7,312 nucleotides of DNA from JANXVV01 sp038230975 (lineage in GTDB: Bacteria > Planctomycetota > Phycisphaerae > Tepidisphaerales > Tepidisphaeraceae), in assembly GCA_038230975.1 (NCBI GenBank), contig JBBRMF010000259.1:1-7312 (forward strand), read 5' to 3'. The position numbers and the translations under genes are program-made. This document shows positions 1 to 5,743 of this stretch, one piece after another. How positions within the stretch are numbered: the first letter of the stretch is position 1; each line of letters begins with the position of its first letter. The notes under the pieces were generated by a model that was not told where the DNA came from, did not search any database, and was given only the letters and a program-made list of their open reading frames with translations.

Positions 1-205
1 CGGCCTCGTCGATATGACCACAGACGACAAGAATGGGCCGATGGAGTTCCGCTTCAATCGCCGCCGTCACTGCCGCGATGCTGCTGCCCCACAATCCGGA
101 AGCGGTTGCAGCGCCGTTCTTCCCAAGATAGCGAGCCAATTTGCGCAGCGGGGGCGCAATAGTCAGCTGCCCGAGAGCTTCGGGGAGGGTGGTCTTTACG
201 GTCAT
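1..205 (-). CDS. mfd: Transcription-repair coupling factor Mfd, N-terminal fragment (cut by left window edge)
   Basis: This is an open frame from an ATG at 203-205 running off the left edge, giving 68 complete codons with no stop. The visible protein begins MTVKTTLPEALGQL. It carries a GLWGSS motif at residues 37-42, an alanine-rich helix, then RPILVVCGHIDEA at residues 56-68. That order (G-x-x-GSS turn, helix, 'RP-hydrophobic-strand', then H-x-D-E-A) is how planctomycete Mfd proteins begin, in the UvrB-like domain 1a. Mfd is a cytoplasmic ATP-dependent translocase that removes stalled RNA polymerase and recruits UvrA for nucleotide excision repair. The helicase, RNA polymerase-binding and UvrA-binding regions lie outside the window, so the assignment rests on the N-terminus alone. 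There is no clear Shine-Dalgarno sequence before the ATG. The gene lies 145 bp downstream of the CXXCH protein gene on the same strand and may have its own promoter. Confidence 0.7.
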   Translation of the reverse strand, partial: MTVKTTLPEALGQLTIAPPLRKLARYLGKNGAATASGLWGSSIAAVTAAIEAELHRPILVVCGHIDEA

Positions 206-213
206 ATCTGGAA

Positions 214-242
214 ATCTTAGGGGGCGTGACGCGGTCGGTAAA
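214..242 (-). promoter_or_regulatory. Candidate sigma-70-like promoter for the mfd-like gene
   Basis: Read on the minus strand there is a -35-like TTTACC (237-242), a 17-bp spacer and a -10-like TAAGAT (214-219). Each matches its consensus at 4 of 6 positions. Only 8 nt separate the -10 box from the ATG at 205, so a transcript would start at or next to the start codon. This would fit the absence of a Shine-Dalgarno sequence. Two 4/6 boxes can occur by chance, so this is a weak call. Confidence 0.3.
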
Positions 243-350
243 GGAATACCTCGGAAGGATTCTCGCTTAGCATATCGGATGGGTGTGCTCTTCCACTGCT
301 TTAACAAATGGCACGAACGGTCGGCGGGTACACACTCAATTGATCTCCGC

Positions 351-1691
351 TTATTTCCAGTAGTCTGGCAGATTTTTCATAGTCGCCGCGAGAATCTCCC
401 GAATGGCTTTTCGGTCGGAGGTGCTGAGGTGGGCGAAATCCCGATCAGTCTCGCTCTCGCTTAAAATTTTCCACAGCCGCTGATAGATATAGGATTTGGC
501 CGGTGAAGGCAGGGCATCGAAGGATTCGGAATAAATCAAAAAGCTGCAAGGGTATTTAAATAGCCTTTTCTCCAAATCGAAATGTCTTAAAGAGCGACCG
601 GTGCTATCGCGCGGCCCACCGCTCGCAAAATCATGCGAGAAAGTCGACGACCCGATGATTCGGTCCGTGAAACGCGTCTCCTCACAGAAAAGCATTGCCC
701 GCACCAGGGGTTCGCAGGCTCCCTTGATTCGCCTGGGTGTACTTTCAAAAGTGTGGTCAGGTTTTTCGTGAAGAGCCTCGTTCATTGCGCACTGATCGCG
801 CAATGCGATTCGGGTTTCGTAATTCGCTTTGGTGATCAAGTTATGGATTTGCGCCTGGTGCGTCAGAACCATCAGAGCCACGATGTCGCTTCCCGGCGCG
901 AGGTACGGTACCACCTCTAGTTTGCTGTTGAGATTCGTGATATTGGCCCCGGACTCCAGATTGAGGTTTTCCGGATCATCCTTCTTACGCACCACGAGAT
1001 TTCCCAGATGACGTTGTGAACCATGCGTTCCGGTGACGTACCATCCGCCATAACGTTCGCTTAACGGGCTGGAGTCGGTGGTGCGGAAGGTACCTGCACT
1101 GAACAGCGGCATACCAGATGCGTCTGGGAAAACACTTCGAACCATTAGCCCCGGCACATTTTGCGTCATGCTCCCTTCATGACACTGGAGGCAGTTGTCG
1201 GTCTGTCGTAGGAAGCGAGGTTTGGCAGATGCCTCCTGGCTTAGGGTATAGAAAACCGGCCCGAGTTGCTTGTCGATCGCGGCCACCTCCAGAACTTCGC
1301 CCCCTTGCACCCATCCAATGTACACATCGTTATTGAAATAAAGTGCCCGGGGTTTCCAGGGGGATATCAGATCCCGTTGAAAGCTGGTCTTGGAAAAGAC
1401 AAGTGTTTGCGACGAGGCGGGAATTTTCAGGAGTTTGAGGACCGATTCAAGATAGCCGTGACGATCATCACAGGACAATTTTGTCTGCCCTGCATCGATT
1501 TGCTTTTGTAGTTGAGCAATCGGATCCTCCGGCTTGGTCGTGTCATACCGGATCGGCGATTGAGACGAAATGGTTTCCGCGATCGACCGCGAGGGAGATA
1601 GCAGCAATGCAATGCACACTTCGATGATCGCGAGGCTTAACCAACCTCGTAAACGTCTGCGATCAGCCGAATTTTTCACTCGATGGGTCAT
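351..1691 (-). CDS. Exported single-CXXCH (monoheme c-type cytochrome-like) protein, 446 aa
   Basis: No specific function is recognised. The N-terminus has basic residues (RRRLRG, 11-16), a hydrophobic stretch at about 17-32 and a possible signal peptidase site after SIA at 36-38, so export to the periplasm is likely. The core of that stretch contains Glu24, which is unusual. One heme c attachment motif, CLQCH, lies at residues 167-171 (1179-1193), preceded by RFLRQTDN. After it come conserved-looking blocks: VRSVFPDASGMPLFSAG (184-200), RYGGWYVTGTHGSQRHLGN (213-231), THQAQIHNLITKANYETR (277-294), YPCSFLIYSESFDALP (380-395) and a C-terminal LPDYW. Met184, Met194, His223 and His228 are possible distal heme ligands, which cannot be decided here. 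The layout resembles a family of planctomycete and related 'CXXCH' hypothetical proteins. A role in electron transfer or redox sensing is inference. The start at 1691 is chosen because it precedes the signal peptide. No Shine-Dalgarno sequence precedes it. It is divergent from the OsmC-like gene and upstream of mfd. Confidence 0.85.
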   Translation of the reverse strand: MTHRVKNSADRRRLRGWLSLAIIEVCIALLLSPSRSIAETISSQSPIRYDTTKPEDPIAQLQKQIDAGQTKLSCDDRHGYLESVLKLLKIPASSQTLVFSKTSFQRDLISPWKPRALYFNNDVYIGWVQGGEVLEVAAIDKQLGPVFYTLSQEASAKPRFLRQTDNCLQCHEGSMTQNVPGLMVRSVFPDASGMPLFSAGTFRTTDSSPLSERYGGWYVTGTHGSQRHLGNLVVRKKDDPENLNLESGANITNLNSKLEVVPYLAPGSDIVALMVLTHQAQIHNLITKANYETRIALRDQCAMNEALHEKPDHTFESTPRRIKGACEPLVRAMLFCEETRFTDRIIGSSTFSHDFASGGPRDSTGRSLRHFDLEKRLFKYPCSFLIYSESFDALPSPAKSYIYQRLWKILSESETDRDFAHLSTSDRKAIREILAATMKNLPDYWK

Positions 1692-1697
1692 TCGAAT

Positions 1698-1703
1698 CTT
1701 ATA
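1698..1703 (-). promoter_or_regulatory. Possible -10 element of the CXXCH protein gene
   Basis: TATAAG on the minus strand matches the sigma-70 -10 consensus at 5 of 6 positions and sits 6 nt before the ATG at 1691. No acceptable -35 box lies 16-18 bp further upstream. If used, it would give a transcript starting at about the ATG. It sits in an AT-rich patch (about 1698-1710), so chance is a real alternative. Confidence 0.22.
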
Positions 1704-1849
1704 AAATTTTGCAGCGGTTTCTCGTTCGTTCCTGGCAACGCACCCGTATCATCCGTCGTCTGGCCGATGACGCAATGAGATTATTCGATAACTCTTTCCC
1801 CCGAGTTCGTACTACCCCGCTAAGAGAATCACCTAACGCAATTTCCAAT

Positions 1850-1878
1850 TTGCCCCTGCGTATCGTGCAGGCGATAAT
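1850..1878 (+). promoter_or_regulatory. Candidate promoter of the OsmC-like gene
   Basis: A -35-like TTGCCC (1850-1855; 4/6 to TTGACA) is followed by a 17-bp spacer and a -10-like GATAAT (1873-1878; 5/6 to TATAAT). The -10 box ends 7 nt before the ATG at 1886, so the predicted transcript begins at about the start codon. There is no Shine-Dalgarno sequence between -10 and ATG (that stretch is TGCGGGC), consistent with leaderless translation. This is the best-scoring promoter-like arrangement I found, but it is read by eye only. Confidence 0.42.
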
Positions 1879-1885
1879 TGCGGGC

Positions 1886-2296
1886 ATGGTTGAAATAAAC
1901 ATTATCTACGAAGGTCAGCTTCATTGTTCCGCCACGCACGGTCCGTCGTCTACGGTTCTCACAACGGACGCCCCAAAAGACAACATGGGTAAAGGAGAAT
2001 CCTTTTCGCCCACGGATCTTATGGCGACGGCGCTTGGCACGTGCATCGTCACGACGATGGGGATCGTCGCGCAACGGCATGGGATTGATATCAGCGGCAC
2101 GAAGGTGCGGGTGGAAAAACACATGATCACCACGGGCCTTCGGCGCATCGGTCGACTGCCGGTGGAAATTCATGTACCTCGCACTCTGTCACAAGACGAC
2201 AAGCAACGCTTGGAAAATGCCGCCGGCACATGTCCTGTGCATAAAAGTCTGCATCCGGATATTGATGCGCCGATTACGTTCACATGGGGATCATAA
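1886..2296 (+). CDS. OsmC/YhfA-family thiol peroxidase-like protein, 136 aa
   Basis: The protein starts MVEINIIYEGQLHC and has the OsmC-family core: GKGESFSPTDLMATALGTC at residues 36-53 (the first redox cysteine, Cys53, is at the N-terminal end of the central helix) and GTCPVHKSLHP at 114-124 (second cysteine, Cys116). Family members of this type are small cytoplasmic dimers that reduce organic or lipid hydroperoxides through these two cysteines. The YhfA-like branch has less certain substrates. The length of about 136 residues is typical. The same frame is open back to an ATG at 1709, but the extra 59 residues are arginine-rich, low in conserved character and overlap the divergent promoter region. 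The family N-terminus begins at 1886, so that start is chosen. The gene stands alone, divergent from the CXXCH protein and convergent with glgP. A shared redox theme with the neighbouring heme protein is possible but only inferred. Confidence 0.9.
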   Translation: MVEINIIYEGQLHCSATHGPSSTVLTTDAPKDNMGKGESFSPTDLMATALGTCIVTTMGIVAQRHGIDISGTKVRVEKHMITTGLRRIGRLPVEIHVPRTLSQDDKQRLENAAGTCPVHKSLHPDIDAPITFTWGS

Positions 2297-2313
2297 TTCA
2301 AGAATCAAGATGC

Positions 2314-2387
2314 AGGCGGAAGGCGCAGCCGACGCACCGGGTTCTTCGGCGACAAAGAACCCGGTGCGTCGGCTACGCCTTCCGCCT
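2314..2387. repeat. Long near-perfect palindrome between convergent genes (33-bp arms, 8-nt loop)
   Basis: The left arm is 2314-2346, the loop is CGGCGACA (2347-2354) and the right arm is 2355-2387. The arms are complementary at every position except one, C2326 opposite A2375. In an RNA made from the minus strand that pair becomes G-U, so the stem is fully paired in the glgP-direction transcript. The arms are GC-rich and contain GCCGACGCACCGG. It starts 17 nt after the OsmC-like stop and ends 41 nt before the glgP stop, so it could stop or stabilise transcripts from both sides. Neither side has a proper T-tract, which argues against a textbook intrinsic terminator. The length and symmetry also fit a dispersed REP- or MITE-like palindrome. 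No other copy is seen in this window and no target-site duplication is evident. Confidence 0.85.
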
Positions 2388-2428
2388 CCGGCTTGGAGAT
2401 TTGAGCATCAACGTCGTGCATAGCCCGC

Positions 2429-4999
2429 TTAATTCCAGAGAATTAGCCCCGGCTCGAACGGCGTGGCGAGATCCTTGCTGCCGGGCACGACACGAATGGC
2501 GTAACCCTGCCGACCGCTCGAGTGACAGCTCAATTCTCCAACGAACAGATGACGACCAGGTGCCATCTGCTGGCTGTAAGTCATTCGCTGTCGCACCGGC
2601 TTTTCAATCTGACCGGTGGCATTCACCGTACCCGCGTATAACTCAACCGCCACGTCATCCGGTTTAAAATCTGGCAGATCAATCAACGCTTCAATTTTCA
2701 CGCTGTCACCGACTTTAAAATTGCCATTCCCACTGCTGTGAACCCCAACCACTTTGATGCCGCTCCAATGGTGACGAAGATGATCCTTCGTGTGCGCCAA
2801 TTCGATCGACCGCTGCAGATTGTTCGCGCCGAGACCTTCGCCGCGAATCATGGCCGGAACGTAAAACTTTTCGGCATACTCCCGCACCATTCGATTCGTG
2901 TTGAAGACGGGTGCCAGTTTGCGAAGGCAGTTCTTCATCCTTCCAATCCACGGCCGGGGCATGTTGTCCACGCCTCGCTGATAGAAGAGAGGGATGATTT
3001 GCTTCTCAAGCAAGTCATACAGCGAATTGCTTTCAATCGTGTCCTGATAGTTTGAATCGCTGTAACTCTCCCCACGGCCGATCGCCCAGCCGAGATCCGG
3101 CGAGTAACCTTCGACCCACCAACCATCGAGCACCGAAAGATTCAGCACTCCATTTGCCGCGGCTTTCATGCCGCTCGTACCGGACGCTTCATAAGGACGA
3201 CGCGGGGTATTGAGCCAGACGTCGACACCCTGAACCAGATATCGCGCGACGTTGATATCGTAATTTTCCAGGAAGACCATCCGGCGTCGAACATTCGCCG
3301 TGCGCGCGAAGTTGACGATGGTCTTGATCAGTTCCTTTCCTTCATTGTCCGCAGGATGAGCCTTGCCGGCGAAAACGAACTGGATCGGTCGCTTGGTGTC
3401 TTCCAGCAGACGCATCAGGCGTTCTTGATCGCGCATCAGAAGCGCGCCGCGCTTGTACGTGGCAAAGCGCCGGGCGAAACCGATCGTAAGGGCTTCAGGG
3501 TCGAGTACTTCATCGGCTGCTTGCACTTCGTCATAGGAAGCGCCGCGACGGGTCAACTGATCGCGGAGTACGCCGCGCACCCAACCGACCAATCGCTCAC
3601 GGCAACGTTCATGGGCCCGCCAGAGCTCTTCATCGGGGATCTGGTTGACGCCCTCCCAAACGGATTGATCCGTCGGGTCGGTCATCCATTTACCGCTGAG
3701 ATAGCGATCCAGAACAAACTGAATATCCGGCGACAACCACGAGCGCACATGGACGCCATTGGTGACATGTTGAATCGGCACTTCATCCGGCGGCACCTGC
3801 GGCCAGAGGCTGTGCCACATTTTCCGGGAAACATCGCCGTGCAACCAACTGACACCATTGATGCTGTCCGCCAGACGAATCGCCAGGACCGCCATCGAAA
3901 AACCCTGCTTCTTATTCGTGACATCTTCACGGCCAAGCGCAAGGAAGCCTTCCTCGTCCAGTTTGAGCGAAGGAATAAACGATCGGAAATATTTCATGAC
4001 CAGGTCCGGGGGGAACATATCAATTCCGGCGGGGACCGGAGTATGGGTCGTGAAGCAGTTGGTAGCCATTACCTGCTGACGCGCTTCGTCGAATGTCAGT
4101 TGCCGTTCGTTGAGTGAAAGCCGAATGCGTTCCAGCGCGAGAAAGGCACTGTGCCCTTCATTCATATGATAGACGGTGGGCTGAATATTCAGAGCTTCCA
4201 GGGCGCGAAGCCCACCGATGCCGAGCACGATTTCCTGCTTGATACGCATTTCCGTTCCACCGCCATAAAGTCGGCTGGTGATGTCGCGATCAACGGGTGC
4301 GTTTTCAGTCAGATTCGTGTCGAGCAAATACAGTGGGATACGACCGACGCTGGCTTTCCAGACTTTGCAGAAGACCGCGTTGTCGGGCATGTCGACGCGC
4401 ACATGAATGTCCGAACCGTCCGCATATTTCAGTGCAACGATGGGAAGGTTATAAAAATCCAGCTCCGGATAGGCTTCCTGTTGCCAACCGTCAGCCGACA
4501 GATACTGTTGAAAATACCCCTGGCGATACAACAAACCGAAGGCCACCAGCGGCAGGCAAATCTCGCTCGCGCTCTTCAGGTGATCACCCGCCAGAATTCC
4601 CAAACCACCTGAATAAATCGGCAGCGATTCATGTAGGCCGAATTCCGCGCTGAAATAGGCAACAAGAAGTTTTGACTGATCGCTATGGGCCTTTTGATAC
4701 CACCCCTTTTCGCTCAAATGCGCTTTAAACGTCATGTAAACGCGCCCAAGGTGGGCCAGGTATCCTTCGTCTTGCGCGGCGGAGGCGAGCTTCTCCTGAT
4801 CGATTGCGCCAAGCATCTTGACCGGATTGTGATAGACCTCGTCCCATAGCTTGCGGTCCAGCCGTCGAAAGAGTTCGACAGCATCCGGGTGCCACATCCA
4901 CCAGATGTTGTGGGCCAACTCATTCAGCGGCTTGAGCGACTCGGGCAAATCAGGAAAAACTTGAAACGTTCGAATCGTCGGAGATGCAAGATCACCCAT
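2429..4999 (-). CDS. glgP: Alpha-glucan (glycogen/maltodextrin) phosphorylase, GT35 family, 856 aa
   Basis: The enzyme releases glucose-1-phosphate from the non-reducing ends of alpha-1,4-glucans with inorganic phosphate, in cytoplasmic storage-glucan breakdown. The length and order match the bacterial alpha-glucan phosphorylase subfamily of about 850 residues rather than the shorter E. coli GlgP/MalP type. An N-terminal DUF3417-like segment (about 15-110) has LNELAHNIWWMWHPDA. The catalytic part begins with AYFSAEFGLHESLPIYSGG (114-132). It continues with HMNEGHSAF (278-286), THTPVPAG (318-325), HVTNGVH (411-417), FARRFATYKRG (508-518), FAGKAHPADNEGK (543-555) and the pyridoxal-phosphate motif EASGTSGMKAAANG (604-617), where Lys612 is the expected Schiff-base lysine. 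A beta-rich C-terminal region (about 745-850) follows, usual for this subfamily. No key residue seems to be missing. The ATG at 4999 is preceded by AGGTGA. It follows the 181-residue gene after a 96-bp gap holding a possible terminator. Confidence 0.96.
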   Translation of the reverse strand: MGDLASPTIRTFQVFPDLPESLKPLNELAHNIWWMWHPDAVELFRRLDRKLWDEVYHNPVKMLGAIDQEKLASAAQDEGYLAHLGRVYMTFKAHLSEKGWYQKAHSDQSKLLVAYFSAEFGLHESLPIYSGGLGILAGDHLKSASEICLPLVAFGLLYRQGYFQQYLSADGWQQEAYPELDFYNLPIVALKYADGSDIHVRVDMPDNAVFCKVWKASVGRIPLYLLDTNLTENAPVDRDITSRLYGGGTEMRIKQEIVLGIGGLRALEALNIQPTVYHMNEGHSAFLALERIRLSLNERQLTFDEARQQVMATNCFTTHTPVPAGIDMFPPDLVMKYFRSFIPSLKLDEEGFLALGREDVTNKKQGFSMAVLAIRLADSINGVSWLHGDVSRKMWHSLWPQVPPDEVPIQHVTNGVHVRSWLSPDIQFVLDRYLSGKWMTDPTDQSVWEGVNQIPDEELWRAHERCRERLVGWVRGVLRDQLTRRGASYDEVQAADEVLDPEALTIGFARRFATYKRGALLMRDQERLMRLLEDTKRPIQFVFAGKAHPADNEGKELIKTIVNFARTANVRRRMVFLENYDINVARYLVQGVDVWLNTPRRPYEASGTSGMKAAANGVLNLSVLDGWWVEGYSPDLGWAIGRGESYSDSNYQDTIESNSLYDLLEKQIIPLFYQRGVDNMPRPWIGRMKNCLRKLAPVFNTNRMVREYAEKFYVPAMIRGEGLGANNLQRSIELAHTKDHLRHHWSGIKVVGVHSSGNGNFKVGDSVKIEALIDLPDFKPDDVAVELYAGTVNATGQIEKPVRQRMTYSQQMAPGRHLFVGELSCHSSGRQGYAIRVVPGSKDLATPFEPGLILWN

Positions 5000-5003
5000 G
5001 AAA

Positions 5004-5009
5004 TCACCT
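5004..5009 (-). promoter_or_regulatory. Ribosome binding site of glgP
   Basis: AGGTGA on the minus strand, 4 nt before the ATG at 4999, is a good Shine-Dalgarno match and supports that start codon. Confidence 0.7.
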
Positions 5010-5032
5010 GTGTATAGAATTGGTCATTTGAT

Positions 5033-5057
5033 AAAAAGGTCGATCGGTTCTCGATCG
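5033..5057 (-). terminator. Weak candidate intrinsic terminator between the 181-aa gene and glgP
   Basis: On the minus strand, CGATCG (5052-5057) and CGATCG (5041-5046) form a 6-bp stem with the 5-nt loop AGAAC. ACC and then TTTTT (5033-5037) follow. The hairpin is 38 nt past the stop of the 181-residue gene, the right place to end the upstream transcript. The stem is short, half AT and self-complementary, and the T-tract is short and offset by 3 nt, so it would be inefficient at best. Confidence 0.35.
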
Positions 5058-5095
5058 TGCGCCGGTCAAAGCGAGATACTCGTCTGTTTCACGTC

Positions 5096-5641
5096 TCATT
5101 CCTTTGGTTCAACTCGCTTCAGATAGAATTGCGAATCGGTGGCCTTTTGTCCAATGAAGTGAAGGCTAAACGGATATTTCAGGTTCGATTCCGTGAAAAA
5201 TTCGCAGATGCGCTCGCCATGCCGGAATTGCCGTTCAAGGTTTTCATTCACGTGATCATCCAAATGAGGCGGCACTTGCTGGAGTCGTTCGTAATCCCAA
5301 TTCGGGTCTATCCGAACCAGCAAATGGGCTTCTTCCCAATCTATCGGATAACCCAGAATGTATCCTTCACCCGTGCGCGGCGTGTAAAACCAGAAGCAGA
5401 TGAAGCGATCCTTCCAAACGGTGGAAACCGCATTCTCGGCCCCTGTGATCAGACGCGCATGCGATGTACGAATGGCCTGACCACTCAAAGGCTTGCAGAT
5501 CCAGACTTTGCGATTGCGGCAGTCATACAGGCCCACCGTGGGATATTTGCCGTTGTAAGAACCTGTGCACAGCTTCGCGCTGACACTCGGTCCGTCCATC
5601 GACTCCGTTTCCGGATCGTCGCGTTTGCCAAAGCCAAACAT
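5096..5641 (-). CDS. Hypothetical protein, 181 aa, unassigned
   Basis: I do not recognise this family. The protein starts MFGFGKRDDPETESMDG, an acidic tail with no signal peptide or membrane segment, so it is probably cytoplasmic. There are five cysteines (25, 41, 49, 82, 146). Cys41 and Cys49 sit eight residues apart in GLYDCRNRKVWICKP, but no paired CXXC metal site is present. The middle is rich in aromatics: WKDRFICFWFYTPRTGEGY (76-94) and YPIDWEEAHLLVRIDPNWDY (98-117), then a charged helix-like stretch (about 127-147) and a C-terminal strand ending FYLKRVEPKE. The pattern suggests a compact alpha/beta domain. AAGGA lies 6 nt before the ATG, which supports the gene and its start. It lies 102 bp after pepP and 96 bp before glgP on the same strand. 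An antisense frame of 252 codons (5057-5815) covers it, but that product has no recognisable character and overlaps pepP. Confidence 0.75.
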   Translation of the reverse strand: MFGFGKRDDPETESMDGPSVSAKLCTGSYNGKYPTVGLYDCRNRKVWICKPLSGQAIRTSHARLITGAENAVSTVWKDRFICFWFYTPRTGEGYILGYPIDWEEAHLLVRIDPNWDYERLQQVPPHLDDHVNENLERQFRHGERICEFFTESNLKYPFSLHFIGQKATDSQFYLKRVEPKE

Positions 5642-5647
5642 GCATCA

Positions 5648-5652
5648 TCCTT
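5648..5652 (-). promoter_or_regulatory. Ribosome binding site of the 181-aa gene
   Basis: AAGGA on the minus strand, 6 nt before the ATG at 5641. It is the main evidence that this orphan frame is translated in this direction from this codon. Confidence 0.65.
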
Positions 5653-5743
5653 AGCCGCTGCGGTGATTTCCGTAAGGATATGGATTCATCCGAAGAATGG
5701 TAGCTTGGACGGCGTGGGAATCCGCAATTTATCGATGACGGAC

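Noticed and set aside
206..350. Small RNA, tRNA or terminator between the CXXCH gene and mfd
   Set aside because: No cloverleaf, no strong hairpin with a T-tract and no small open frame with a Shine-Dalgarno sequence was found. Only the weak promoter boxes stand out.
1709..1885. 59-codon N-terminal extension of the OsmC-like frame, starting at an ATG at 1709
   Set aside because: The added residues are arginine-rich and unlike the family N-terminus, they overlap a promoter-like region, and homologues of this type begin at MVEI.
2284..2667. Plus-strand open frame of 127 codons running through the palindrome
   Set aside because: It overlaps the OsmC-like stop and the 3' end of glgP, and most of its sequence is the palindrome and antisense glgP.
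3356..4117. Plus-strand open frame of 253 codons inside glgP
   Set aside because: It is antisense to conserved, motif-bearing phosphorylase coding sequence and its product has no recognisable features.
5011..5016. TATACA as a -10 box for glgP on the minus strand
   Set aside because: A transcript starting from it would begin inside the good Shine-Dalgarno AGGTGA, and no -35-like hexamer lies 16-18 bp upstream.
5096..5641. Toxin or immunity protein identity for the 181-residue protein
   Set aside because: No toxin active-site motif, partner gene or secretion signal is visible, so the idea rests only on its unknown, aromatic-rich character.
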